A model generated the notes under the pieces. That model had not been told where the DNA came from and made no database searches. It worked only from the letters and a program-made list of their open reading frames with translations. Shown here one piece after another: positions 40,968 to 49,214 of a stretch of DNA of 53,380 nucleotides (positions are counted from its first letter, which is position 1; the number at the start of each line of letters is the position of its first letter). The DNA lies in contig DWZE01000062.1 in the NCBI GenBank assembly GCA_019118325.1, positions 1-53,380 of the forward strand. The letters run 5' to 3'. The position numbers and the translations under genes are program-made. This DNA comes from Candidatus Bacteroides intestinavium (GTDB lineage Bacteria; Bacteroidota; Bacteroidia; Bacteroidales; Bacteroidaceae).

Positions 40968-42038
40968 ATGGAATACAACTTTGAAATAACAGAGACATTA
41001 TCAAAGCAAATAGCCGTCCAATCTTCATCCGTAGAAGAAGCGTATAGGATTGTAAAAGGTTTATATGAGAATGAGAAGATTATACTCGATGCTTCTGATT
41101 TTATAGAGGTAGATATTTGTGAAAGGAATGATTCTTCAATAGATTATTTCCCTTCTTCAAATAGCCTCATATCTCCTTATTTCCGTTCCCCCGACCGCGC
41201 CTTCACTCTCCTCCACGGCGATTGCATCGAACTGTTGAAGCAATTCAGTTTCAAGTTCGACATGATATTTGCCGACCCGCCTTACTTCCTTAGCAATGGA
41301 GGTATAAGTGTGCAAAGCGGTAAGGTGGTCTGTGTGGATAAGGGCGAATGGGATAAGGGCGGAACGCCGGAATACATGGATGCGTTCAACAGGGCATGGA
41401 TAAACGTGTGTCGGCAGAAGTTGAAAGACAATGGTACGATATGGGTCAGTGGCACATACCATAATATTTTTTCTATCGCCAATATTCTGACGGAGCAGGG
41501 ATTCAAAATCCTGAACGTAATAACTTGGGCAAAAACGAATCCTCCTCCTAACATTTCATGCCGTTATTTTACCCACTCAACGGAGTTTATCATTTGGGCA
41601 CGGAAATCACCTAAAGTCCCTCATTGCTATAACTATGATATGATGAAACAAATCAACAGCGGCAAGCAAATGACGGACGTTTGGCATTTACCAGCCATTG
41701 CCCGATGGGAAAAAACATGTGGCAAACATCCAACGCAGAAGCCGTTGGCAGTGTTGTCGCGTATTGTTCTGGCATCTACCCACAGCGGCGCATGGATTCT
41801 CGACCCTTTTACCGGCAGTAGTACCACTGGCATTGCCGCTAATCTTCTAGGAAGACGTTTTTTAGGAATTGATAAGGAGGAAGAATATCTCATACTTAGT
41901 CAGAACCGCAAGAGAGAGATAGAACAAATATCAAACTTCACTTTGTTTCGTAAGAAGATTAGAGATATTGCCATTCTGGACGGAAAAGGCTTACTTTCGA
42001 TGAGAGAAGATGTTTTCAATTATGACTTGCCTTTCTAA
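40968..42038 (+). CDS. DpnA-like DNA methyltransferase with N-terminal DpnD/PcfM-like domain
   Basis: This 356-residue protein starts at ATG 40968 (MEYNFEITETLSKQ); an in-frame ATG at 40926 lacks conserved sequence. Residues 1-50 (EITETLSKQIAVQSSSVEEA, then NEKIILDASDFIEVDI) match the pattern of small DpnD/PcfM proteins. Residues about 75-330 form a beta-class methylase: catalytic FADPPYFLSNGG first, then NPPPNISCRYFTHSTEFIIW, GKHPTQKP and AdoMet motif DPFTGSSTTGIAA. This order and wording fit DpnA, the second GATC methylase of the DpnII system. Base composition shifts near 41165, at the junction of the two parts. The methylase motifs are intact, so the cell may be methylated even though dam is dead. 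Confidence 0.82.
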   Translation: MEYNFEITETLSKQIAVQSSSVEEAYRIVKGLYENEKIILDASDFIEVDICERNDSSIDYFPSSNSLISPYFRSPDRAFTLLHGDCIELLKQFSFKFDMIFADPPYFLSNGGISVQSGKVVCVDKGEWDKGGTPEYMDAFNRAWINVCRQKLKDNGTIWVSGTYHNIFSIANILTEQGFKILNVITWAKTNPPPNISCRYFTHSTEFIIWARKSPKVPHCYNYDMMKQINSGKQMTDVWHLPAIARWEKTCGKHPTQKPLAVLSRIVLASTHSGAWILDPFTGSSTTGIAANLLGRRFLGIDKEEEYLILSQNRKREIEQISNFTLFRKKIRDIAILDGKGLLSMREDVFNYDLPF

Positions 42039-42048
42039 TTTTCTAAAA

Positions 42049-42058
42049 AAGTAAGCAT
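42049..42058 (+). repeat. Direct repeat AAGTAAGCAT at the right edge of the AT-rich island
   Basis: Second copy of the 10-bp word found at 39742-39751. It lies between the methylase stop and the IS66 insertion. Confidence 0.4.
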
Positions 42059-42082
42059 TTGTCAAATTGGCGGGACATTGAG

Positions 42083-42104
42083 ACGGCAGAAACACGGAAA
42101 AGCG
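42083..42104. other. Left half of a hairpin split by IS66, including the 9-bp target duplication
   Basis: Joining the flanks with one copy of the duplicated target restores GCAGAAACACG-GAAAAG-CGTGTTTTCTGC, a hairpin with one bulge. GGAAAAGCG (42096-42104) is the left copy of the target duplication. This hairpin was probably the terminator downstream of the methylase gene. Confidence 0.75.
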
Positions 42105-42124
42105 GTAAGCACTCAATTTAGGGC
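42105..42124. repeat. IS66 left terminal inverted repeat
   Basis: GTAAGCACTCAATTTAGGGC; pairs with 44816-44835 with one mismatch at position 16. Confidence 0.9.
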
Positions 42125-42172
42125 TATGAATTAGAATCCCTACTTTCGCTGCGAACTTAAAACTTTTTATTT

Positions 42173-42538
42173 ATGTATAGTAGCGAAGACTTGGAACGTT
42201 TTTACTTTCAGTATCAGACGGAGGCTTTGCCGCATGGTGAATCCCTCCAGTCGTTTTGTTTGAAGAACAAGGTACCTTACAACCTTTTCGAGAAATGGTA
42301 CAAGGACACCCGCAAGAAGATCGTGGAAGTGTCGGTTGACGGCCGTCCTGAAGATGAGGACGAGCCTGGTGATGAATCCGAGCGTCTTGCAAGGCCCGCT
42401 CCTCCCTCTCCCGGTTCCGTCACTGCGGTGCGTATATGGCTTGATCTGCGCATTAGCAACGGCCTTCATCTGTCCCAAAAGAACCTAAGCTATCAGGACC
42501 TGGTCCGCATGATAGGGAAACTGGAGGGGTTATGTTGA
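42173..42538 (+). CDS. tnpA: IS66 accessory protein TnpA
   Basis: This 121-residue protein is the first IS66 gene. Residues 1-50 (YFQYQTEALPHGESLQSFCL, then NKVPYNLFEKWYKDTR) form a helix-turn-helix-like region, followed by an acidic, proline-rich linker and a C-terminal LSYQDLVRMIGKLEGL. This layout is usual for Bacteroidetes IS66 TnpA. It overlaps tnpB by 7 bp. Confidence 0.85.
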   Translation: MYSSEDLERFYFQYQTEALPHGESLQSFCLKNKVPYNLFEKWYKDTRKKIVEVSVDGRPEDEDEPGDESERLARPAPPSPGSVTAVRIWLDLRISNGLHLSQKNLSYQDLVRMIGKLEGLC

Positions 42539-42867
42539 GCGTGACCGGTTTGAACCGTTTTTATTATGTGCGTGATTTTACCGACATGCGCTGTAAGCAC
42601 AGCCGTATATTGTCCGTCATCCGTGAGCGTCTTCATCGTGAGCCTCAGGACGGCGATGTTTACATCGTGATGTCCCGCGACCGCAGGATAGTCCGCCTGT
42701 TTTCTTTCGACAACCATTCCTACAGCCTGTTCGAGAAGAAGTTCGTGGCCGGTTACCGGTTTCTGAAAGTGGAGCGTAAAGGGGATGAGCCCCTCTATCG
42801 GATTGACTGGAAAGACGTGGTTCTTATATTGGAAAATCCGATAGTTAAAATCATAAAGATCAAGTAA
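42532..42867 (+). CDS. tnpB: IS66 accessory protein TnpB (IS66 Orf2-like)
   Basis: This 111-residue protein has the IS66 Orf2 features: an early DMRCKHSRILSVIRERLHREP block, then GDVYIVMSRDRRIVRLFSFDNHSYSLFEKKF. Its exact role in transposition is not known, but it is needed together with TnpA and TnpC in related elements. Confidence 0.9.
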   Translation: MLSVTGLNRFYYVRDFTDMRCKHSRILSVIRERLHREPQDGDVYIVMSRDRRIVRLFSFDNHSYSLFEKKFVAGYRFLKVERKGDEPLYRIDWKDVVLILENPIVKIIKIK

Positions 42868-42884
42868 TTAAGTAGCTCTTACAG

Positions 42885-42915
42885 TTGCACGTTTGTGAAT
42901 ATTTTCGTATCTTTG
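42885..42915 (+). promoter_or_regulatory. Internal promoter before tnpC
   Basis: TTG (42885-42887), 20 bases, then TATCTTTG (42908-42915). It lies 25 bp before the tnpC ATG and suggests that tnpC can be expressed apart from tnpA and tnpB. Confidence 0.6.
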
Positions 42916-42939
42916 TTCCTGTAAGACAAAGATTTACAT

Positions 42940-44748
42940 ATGATCGAACTGCAACAAATAATAGCCTTGAAACGGGAACTGCCGGGCAGGGAAACCTGCT
43001 CCCGCAGTCCCATAAACTACAGTGAAGGCATGGCAGACGATCAGAAAGACCGTTTCATTCAATACCTGGCCGAGCAGCACCGGGAAGACGAGCTGACAAA
43101 GAAGGCGATGGAGCTTGTCCTGGAGGACTTCATGGCGCGGCAGAAAGAACTTGACGAGAAGATGTCTGTCCTTATGTCCGAGCATTCGTTCTTGAAAGCG
43201 GAACTGCTTGAGAAAGACCGGTGTCTCAAGGCTGCCGAGCGTGAGAACCGCTCCCTTCGGGAACGACTTGGCCAGGCGAATGAGGAACGTTACGGTGAGA
43301 AGCGCCAGCGGGTACGGAAGAGGAAAGATTCCGGTGGGGCTGAAAAGCCGGAAGCTGACCGCAATGGCGAGAAAGACGACTTTGACGGCACGGAAGGCTC
43401 ACTCCGGACAGACTCGGTTGATACGGGGTGTCCCCAGCCTGAATCCGCAGCTCCCCAACAGGAGCGTGACCTGTCCAACCGGCCTAACACGTACAAGCGT
43501 ACCGGCGTGGCGGGTACTCCCTTGTATCATCCGAGCGACAAATCAAAGGTGCACGGGCGTATTCTGGAAACAAAGTTTGTCCACCTGTTCAGCCTCCGCA
43601 TGTTTCTCATTGAGGAATGCTACGAGATGGTGCATTATGTGAAGCCCGGCCAAAAACCCCAATGGGGTTATTTCCCCACAGCCGGCCATCCTGAAGTGGT
43701 CATGCGCTTCGAGGGAACGAAAGCCACGCCCGAGCTCCTGCAGGCCATCGCCTATGAGGTTTACGTGAAGAACGTGACCTTCGGCTCGCTGCACCATTGG
43801 CTCACGGACATGGGCATGACCATATCCGCCAACACTTTGCGCAACTGGCTGAAGAAAGGAAAGAAATACCTGGACCAGGTGGTGTTGCAACTGAAGGAGA
43901 TGGCTTTGGAAAAGGAGTCCATCGTGCACTGCGACGAGACCTGGTGCAAAGTCCGCAAGTACGACCGGTATAAAAAATGCTATGTCTGGGTGCTTGTGAA
44001 CAAGGCCCGGAAGGTGGCCATCTTCTTTTACGAGGACGGTTCCCGCGGCCGCGATGTCCTTACGGACTTCCTGGGGGATGCGGAGTTGAAGAGCGTGATG
44101 TCCGACGGCTACAACGCCTACGTGTTCATCGGCGACGAGATGAAGTCGGTGAAGTTCAAGGATACTGTCCATCAGGTCTGCATGGCCCATGCGCGTAACA
44201 AGTTCGTGCAGGCTGCGAACCAGGGCGGGGAAGCGAACGCCGCCCTGTTCGTGGACGACATGAAGGAGCTGTTCTACAAGGAGCGGCAATATGACAAGGC
44301 GGGTCTTTCCCCCGGAGAGAGGTTGAGGGAGCGGCAGGGACTCCCGACCAAGGAGGTGGTGATAAGGATACGAAGCCGGCTGGACAGTGAGTTGTCAAAA
44401 GAAGCGGAATTCCGGAGTCCCTGTTACACGAAAGCCCTCAACTACCTGAAACATTTTTGGAACGAGATCTTTGCTTACTTGCAGGACGGTGAATTGCCGA
44501 TCGACAACAACCTGGCTGAGCGGGTCATCCGGAAGCTGACCATCCAACGGAACAATTCCCTTCATTATGGCAGTGACGAGGGGGCAAAGATGGCCTCCAC
44601 TTATCACAGCGTGATAAGCACGGTCAAGCTTCATGGCGGCTCCACCTGGGAATACATCGGGACATTTTTCAAAAATATCTTTAACGGGTGCAGGGACTAT
44701 GTTAATTTGGTCCCTGGCAGAATCGCCATGGCCACGTGCCAACGTTAA
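42940..44748 (+). CDS. tnpC: IS66 transposase TnpC (DDE)
   Basis: This 602-residue transposase has an N-terminal coiled coil (about residues 40-125), a charged linker, and the DDE core. The acidic triad is visible as Asp in VHCDETWCK, Asp in MSDGYNAYVF and Glu in NNLAERVIRKL. The C-terminal block SLHYGSDEGAKMASTYHSVISTVKLHG is typical of IS66. The start at 42940 fits the promoter just upstream; an in-frame ATG at 43030 is an alternative. No zinc-finger block with paired cysteines was seen. Confidence 0.93.
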   Translation: MIELQQIIALKRELPGRETCSRSPINYSEGMADDQKDRFIQYLAEQHREDELTKKAMELVLEDFMARQKELDEKMSVLMSEHSFLKAELLEKDRCLKAAERENRSLRERLGQANEERYGEKRQRVRKRKDSGGAEKPEADRNGEKDDFDGTEGSLRTDSVDTGCPQPESAAPQQERDLSNRPNTYKRTGVAGTPLYHPSDKSKVHGRILETKFVHLFSLRMFLIEECYEMVHYVKPGQKPQWGYFPTAGHPEVVMRFEGTKATPELLQAIAYEVYVKNVTFGSLHHWLTDMGMTISANTLRNWLKKGKKYLDQVVLQLKEMALEKESIVHCDETWCKVRKYDRYKKCYVWVLVNKARKVAIFFYEDGSRGRDVLTDFLGDAELKSVMSDGYNAYVFIGDEMKSVKFKDTVHQVCMAHARNKFVQAANQGGEANAALFVDDMKELFYKERQYDKAGLSPGERLRERQGLPTKEVVIRIRSRLDSELSKEAEFRSPCYTKALNYLKHFWNEIFAYLQDGELPIDNNLAERVIRKLTIQRNNSLHYGSDEGAKMASTYHSVISTVKLHGGSTWEYIGTFFKNIFNGCRDYVNLVPGRIAMATCQR

Positions 44749-44815
44749 TTTTCAAAGCTAATCTTTAACACAACTCGGTTTAAGGGCACTGAAAAGTGCC
44801 CTTTTAAAGGGGGAT

Positions 44816-44835
44816 GCCCCAAATTGAGTGCTTAC
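44816..44835. repeat. IS66 right terminal inverted repeat
   Basis: It is the inverted copy of 42105-42124. The right copy of the target duplication GGAAAAGCG follows at 44836-44844, then the second half of the split hairpin (CGTGTTTTCTGC to 44854). Confidence 0.9.
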
Positions 44836-44872
44836 GGAAAAGCGTGTTTTCTGCAAGATAACTATCGCCAGA

Positions 44873-44904
44873 TTTGCAAATCACCGAAAAAAGGCTTTAC
44901 TTTG
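44873..44904 (+). promoter_or_regulatory. Promoter of the carB leader
   Basis: TTTG (44873-44876), about 20 bases, then TTACTTTG (44897-44904). The second position departs from the TAnnTTTG consensus, so it is a moderate match. It lies 147 bp upstream of carB. Confidence 0.5.
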
Positions 44905-44910
44905 CAGAAA

Positions 44911-44993
44911 TTTAGCACCCATCTTTTATGCAACATATCAAATTACATTGTTTTCAGATGCGTTACTCTCGTGAGGGAGTGACGCTTTTTTTT
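44911..44993 (+). ncRNA. Putative carB leader RNA or small RNA ending in an intrinsic terminator
   Basis: From the predicted start near 44911 to a perfect-looking terminator: GCGTTACTC (44960-44968), loop TCGTGAGG (44969-44976), GAGTGACGC (44977-44985), eight T (44986-44993). The stem has nine pairs, one of them G-T. The carB start is 58 bp further on. Either this is an attenuator controlling carB or an independent small RNA. The loop equals that of the putative RNA at 37734-37802. Confidence 0.5.
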
Positions 44994-45050
44994 AGTTGCA
45001 TACAGGACGGTGCGGATGATTGAGCGTAAAACAACATCAATAAGAGAGCT

Positions 45051-48000
45051 ATGGAACAGAAATTACGGAAAGTGCTCGTGCTGGGCTCGGGCGCATTGAA
45101 AATCGGTCAGGCCGGTGAGTTCGACTACTCCGGCTCGCAGGCGCTGAAGGCCCTGCGCGAAGAGGGCATCAGCTCCGTGCTGGTCAACCCCAACATCGCA
45201 ACGATTCAGACCTCGGAAGGCATTGCCGACCAGGTGTATTTCCTCCCCGTCACTCCTTACTTCGTGGAGCGCATCATCGAGAAGGAGCGTCCCGACGGCA
45301 TCCTGCTGGCCTTCGGCGGACAGACGGCCTTGAACTGTGGTACGGAACTGTATCAGAAAGGCATCCTGCAGAAGTACGGCGTCCAGGTGCTGGGCACCTC
45401 CGTGGAGGCCATCATGAACACCGAGGACCGCGACCTCTTCGTCAAGAAGCTGGACGAAATCCCCATGAAGACCCCCAAGAGCCACGCCGTGGAGACGATG
45501 AGCGACGCGCTGAAGGCCGCCAACGAGATTGGCTTCCCCGTCATGGTGCGCAGCGCCTACGCATTGGGCGGGCAGGGTAGCGGCATCTGTCCCGACGAGG
45601 AGACGTTCCTGAAGCTGGCCGAGAGTGCCTTCACCTTCTCCAAGCAAATCCTGGTGGAGGAGAGCCTGAAGGGCTGGAAGGAAATTGAGTTCGAGGTCAT
45701 CCGCGATGCCAACGACCATTGCTTCACCGTGGCCTCGATGGAGAACTTCGACCCGCTGGGCATCCACACGGGCGAGAGCATCGTGGTGGCTCCCACTTGT
45801 TCGCTCACGCAGGAGCAGGTGGAGCAGCTCCAGGTCCTCAGCCGCAAGTGTGTGCGCCACTTGGGCATCGTGGGCGAGTGCAACATCCAGTACGCCTTCA
45901 ACGCCGAGACCAATGACTACCGCGTCATCGAGGTGAACGCAAGATTGAGCCGTTCGTCCGCGCTGGCTTCCAAGGCCACGGGCTATCCCCTGGCTTTCGT
46001 GGCCGCCAAGATTGCCTTGGGCTACACCCTCGACCAAATCGGCGAGATGGGCACGCCCAACTCCGCCTACGTGGCTCCCGCGCTGGACTACCTCATCTGC
46101 AAGATTCCCCGCTGGGACCTGACGAAGTTCGTGGGCGTCAGCCGCGAAATCGGCTCTTCGATGAAGTCCGTGGGCGAAATCATGTCCATCGGCCGCTCCT
46201 TCGAGGAAATCATCCAGAAGGGCCTGCGCATGATTGGCCAGGGCATGCACGGCTTCGTGGGCAACGAGGGCCTGACCTTCGACGACCTCGACCACGAGCT
46301 GTCCCACCCCACCGACCTGCGCATCTTCGCCATCGCCCAGGCGTTGGAAGAGGGCTACAGCATCGAGCGCATCGTGGACCTCACCAAGATAGACGCCTGG
46401 TTCATCTCCCGCCTGAAGAACATCGTGGACTACAAGCACAAGCTTTCCGAATATACCAAGATAGAGGACATCCCCGCCGACGTGCTGCGCGAGGCCAAGC
46501 GCCTGGGCTTCTCCGACTTCCAGATTGCCCGCTTTGTCCTGCACCCCGAAGGCAACATGGAGAAGGAGAACCTGCAGGTCCGCGCCCGCCGCAAGGAGCT
46601 GGGCATCGTGCCTGCCGTGAAGCGCATCAACACCGTGGCCAGCGAGCATCCCGAACTGACCAACTACCTCTACATGACCTACGGGGCAGAGGGCTATGAC
46701 GTCAACTACTACAAGCACGAGAAGTCCGTCGTCGTCCTCGGCTCGGGCGCCTACCGCATCGGCTCCAGCGTGGAGTTCGACTGGTGCAGCGTCAACGCCA
46801 TCCAGACGGCCCGCAAGCTGGGCTACAAGTCCATCATGATCAACTACAACCCGGAGACCGTGTCCACCGACTATGACATGTGCGACCGCCTCTACTTCGA
46901 CGAACTGTCCTTCGAGCGCGTCCTCGACGTTATCGACTTGGAGCAGCCCCGCGGCGTCATCGTCTCCGTGGGCGGACAGATACCGAACAACCTGGCCATG
47001 AAGCTCTACCGCCAGTCCGTGCCCGTGCTGGGCACGTCGCCCGTCAGCATCGACCGCGCCGAGAACCGCAACAAGTTCAGCCACATGCTGGACCTGCTGG
47101 GTATCGACCAGCCCGCCTGGCAGGAGCTGACCAGCCTGGAGGATGTCAAGGCCTTCATCCAGAAGGTGGGCTATCCCGTGCTGGTGCGTCCCAGCTATGT
47201 GCTGTCCGGTGCCGCCATGAACGTCTGCTACGACGAGGATGAGCTGGAAGAGTTCCTCAAGATGGCCGCCAAGGTGTCCAAGGAATATCCCGTGGTGGTA
47301 TCGCAGTTCCTGCAGAACACGAAGGAAATCGAGTTTGACGCCGTGGCACAGAACGGCGAGATTGTGGAATACGCCATCTCGGAGCACATCGAGTTTGCCG
47401 GCGTACACTCGGGCGACGCTACCCTGGTCTTCCCCGCACAGAAGATTTACTTCGCCACGGCCCGCCGCATCAAGCAGATCAGCCGCCGCATCGCCAAGGA
47501 GCTGAACATCTCCGGACCGTTCAACATCCAATACCTGGCCCGCAACAACGAGGTTAAGGTCATCGAGTGTAACCTGCGTGCAAGTCGTTCCTTCCCCTTT
47601 GTCAGCAAGGTGCTGAAGCGCAACTTCATCGAGACGGCTACCCGCATCATGCTCGATGCCCCCTACAGCCTGCCGGAAAAGTCGGCCTACGACATCGACT
47701 GGATCGGCGTCAAGGCCAGCCAGTTCTCCTTCAGCCGTCTGCACAAGGCCGACCCCGTATTGGGCGTGGACATGTCCTCCACAGGCGAAGTGGGCTGCCT
47801 GGGCAACGACTTTGATGAGGCCCTGCTGAACGCAATGATGGCCGTAGGCTTCAAGATCCCGTCGCCGCAGAAGGGCGTGATGTTCTCCAGCGGTGCCATG
47901 AAGAGCAAGGTGGACTTGCTGGATGCCAGCCGGATGCTCTTCCAGAAGGGTTATAAGATATACGCCACGGCCGGTACGTCTGCCTTCCTCAACGCCCACG

Positions 48001-48278
48001 GCGTGGAAACGACACCCGTCTACTGGCCCGACGAGAAACCCGAAGCGGAGAACAACGTGATGAAGATGATTGCCGCCCATGCCTTCGACCTCATCGTCAA
48101 CATCCCGAAGAACCACACCAAGCGGGAGTTGACCAACGGTTACAAGATCCGTCGTGCGGCCATTGACCACAACATTCCCTTGATTACCAATGCCCGCCTG
48201 GCTGGTGCCTTCATCGAGGCCTTCTGCGACCTCAAGCCGGAAGACATCTCTATCAAGAGCTGGCAGGAATACAAGTGA
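45051..48278 (+). CDS. carB: Carbamoyl-phosphate synthase large subunit
   Basis: This 1075-residue enzyme uses ammonia from the CarA subunit, bicarbonate and two ATP to form carbamoyl phosphate for pyrimidines and arginine. Both ATP-grasp halves are complete (first: KVLVLGSGALKIGQAGEFDYSG, VNPNIATIQTS, ALGGQGSG; second: VVVLGSGAYRIGSSVEFDWC, VRPSYVLSGAAM). The C-terminal MGS-like regulatory domain (about 935-1075, KGYKIYATAGTSAFL) is present. Length matches the family. The small subunit gene carA is not adjacent; upstream are the leader terminator and the IS66 element. Confidence 0.95.
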   Translation: MEQKLRKVLVLGSGALKIGQAGEFDYSGSQALKALREEGISSVLVNPNIATIQTSEGIADQVYFLPVTPYFVERIIEKERPDGILLAFGGQTALNCGTELYQKGILQKYGVQVLGTSVEAIMNTEDRDLFVKKLDEIPMKTPKSHAVETMSDALKAANEIGFPVMVRSAYALGGQGSGICPDEETFLKLAESAFTFSKQILVEESLKGWKEIEFEVIRDANDHCFTVASMENFDPLGIHTGESIVVAPTCSLTQEQVEQLQVLSRKCVRHLGIVGECNIQYAFNAETNDYRVIEVNARLSRSSALASKATGYPLAFVAAKIALGYTLDQIGEMGTPNSAYVAPALDYLICKIPRWDLTKFVGVSREIGSSMKSVGEIMSIGRSFEEIIQKGLRMIGQGMHGFVGNEGLTFDDLDHELSHPTDLRIFAIAQALEEGYSIERIVDLTKIDAWFISRLKNIVDYKHKLSEYTKIEDIPADVLREAKRLGFSDFQIARFVLHPEGNMEKENLQVRARRKELGIVPAVKRINTVASEHPELTNYLYMTYGAEGYDVNYYKHEKSVVVLGSGAYRIGSSVEFDWCSVNAIQTARKLGYKSIMINYNPETVSTDYDMCDRLYFDELSFERVLDVIDLEQPRGVIVSVGGQIPNNLAMKLYRQSVPVLGTSPVSIDRAENRNKFSHMLDLLGIDQPAWQELTSLEDVKAFIQKVGYPVLVRPSYVLSGAAMNVCYDEDELEEFLKMAAKVSKEYPVVVSQFLQNTKEIEFDAVAQNGEIVEYAISEHIEFAGVHSGDATLVFPAQKIYFATARRIKQISRRIAKELNISGPFNIQYLARNNEVKVIECNLRASRSFPFVSKVLKRNFIETATRIMLDAPYSLPEKSAYDIDWIGVKASQFSFSRLHKADPVLGVDMSSTGEVGCLGNDFDEALLNAMMAVGFKIPSPQKGVMFSSGAMKSKVDLLDASRMLFQKGYKIYATAGTSAFLNAHGVETTPVYWPDEKPEAENNVMKMIAAHAFDLIVNIPKNHTKRELTNGYKIRRAAIDHNIPLITNARLAGAFIEAFCDLKPEDISIKSWQEYK

Positions 48279-48324
48279 GCGTTGAGTGAGTAAGGCTTAG
48301 CGATAAGTGTCTATATAAAAGGAA

Positions 48325-48355
48325 AGGCAGGACCCACAGATGGCCCTGCCTTTTT
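48325..48355 (+). terminator. Terminator of carB
   Basis: AGGCAGGACC and GGCCCTGCCT pair with one mismatch around the loop CACAGAT-like centre, followed by a T-run (48351-48355), 47 bp after the carB stop. Confidence 0.85.
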
Positions 48356-48379
48356 GCGTATATGTGGGGATGCGAGTCG

Positions 48380-49162
48380 CTAATCCCTAAGTTTATATAC
48401 CTTTACCCAGTCTACCCACATCTCCACAGGCAATTCTTCGGGTCGGGCACGTCCCACCCATGAGCCTTCAATCTGCATGTCCACCAGTAGGTAGAACGGA
48501 GTACCGAAGGGGTATTGTCCTTTTTCCTTTGTCTCAATGCGCGGATAGGTAAAGGTTTTCTGCCCGTTGATGGAGAATACCAGGCTGTCCGGCAGGATTT
48601 CCACAGCGTAGACGTTGTATCCGTCGCGGTCGATGGGGCCGGTTCCGCCGTGAGGCGGGTTGTCGTCGTGTTTCAGGACATAGGTGTAGTAGGTGTGCAC
48701 GGTCTGGTAGGCGATGGTGTCGTGGTTGAGGTGTTCCATGATGTCTATCTCACCTCCATTAGGCCATTGGGCATCTTCGGGTAGCATCCAGATGGCTGGC
48801 CAGGCACCTTGCGCCCGGTCCAGGCGGGCACAGACTTCTACCTTGCCATATCCGATGGAGAATTTTCCTTGGGTGAAGACACCGCCCGTGAGGTAGCGTG
48901 ACGTGTCTTGGGGCATTGTGTCGTTGTTGGCGATGCCGCGCAGTACCAGATTGCCGTCTTTCACAGCGTAGAGGCAGTCTGCATCGGACATGTGGCGGTT
49001 CCAGTCTGCACCTCCGCGTGGAATTTTGCTCCAATAACGTTCGTCGAAGGTTTTTCCATTGAAGTTGTCTTCCCAAATCAGGTCATATTCCGCTTGTTGG
49101 GCTTGGGCGGCCAAGGTGAGGCAACAGCCACACAAGGCAGCCAGAATCTTTCGGGCTTTCAT
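48380..49162 (-). CDS. GH16 family glycoside hydrolase (beta-glucanase type)
   Basis: This 260-residue enzyme has a signal peptide (about residues 1-22, ending AQAQQ) and the GH16 catalytic motif GGEIDIMEH, with nucleophile Glu138, Asp140 and acid/base Glu143. FSIGYGKVEVCARLDRAQGAWPAIWMLPE just before it is the classic laminarinase/lichenase context. The C-terminus (VDWVKVYKLRD) completes the jellyroll. Beta-1,3 or mixed-linkage glucan is the likely target class, but GH16 also covers agarases and others. It is a lone gene, not in a SusCD locus here. Confidence 0.92.
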   Translation of the reverse strand: MKARKILAALCGCCLTLAAQAQQAEYDLIWEDNFNGKTFDERYWSKIPRGGADWNRHMSDADCLYAVKDGNLVLRGIANNDTMPQDTSRYLTGGVFTQGKFSIGYGKVEVCARLDRAQGAWPAIWMLPEDAQWPNGGEIDIMEHLNHDTIAYQTVHTYYTYVLKHDDNPPHGGTGPIDRDGYNVYAVEILPDSLVFSINGQKTFTYPRIETKEKGQYPFGTPFYLLVDMQIEGSWVGRARPEELPVEMWVDWVKVYKLRD

Positions 49163-49206
49163 ACGTGTTTCTTGTTTTTAGGTTTTGGATTTGTTGAATT
49201 TGCGGC

Positions 49207-49214
49207 CAAAGATA
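49207..49214 (-). promoter_or_regulatory. -7 element of the GH16 gene
   Basis: TATCTTTG on the minus strand lies 44 bp upstream of the start codon at 49162. In the remaining stretch to the tRNA-Val promoter (49215-49471) I see only the short palindrome TATTATATAATA near 49320 and no gene. Confidence 0.5.

Larger units (their letters stand above)
42105..44835 (+). mobile_element. Complete IS66-family insertion sequence (2731 bp)
   Basis: The terminal inverted repeats GTAAGCACTCAATTTAGGGC (left) and its counterpart (right) match at 19 of 20 positions. The flanking direct repeat is GGAAAAGCG (42096-42104 and 44836-44844); IS66 elements usually give 8 bp, so one base of ambiguity remains. Three genes (tnpA, tnpB, tnpC) are complete and in the usual order, and the ends are intact, so the element is probably recent and functional. 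Confidence 0.95.

Noticed and set aside
43543..44289. Antisense 248-codon frame in the IS66 transposase gene
   Set aside because: Shadow of tnpC, which has a complete DDE triad.
45063..48170. A 1035-codon open frame antisense to carB
   Set aside because: It lies wholly opposite a complete, highly conserved carB in GC-rich DNA, which leaves antisense frames open. The translation is repetitive (rich in H, V, L, G, D and Q) without recognisable domains.
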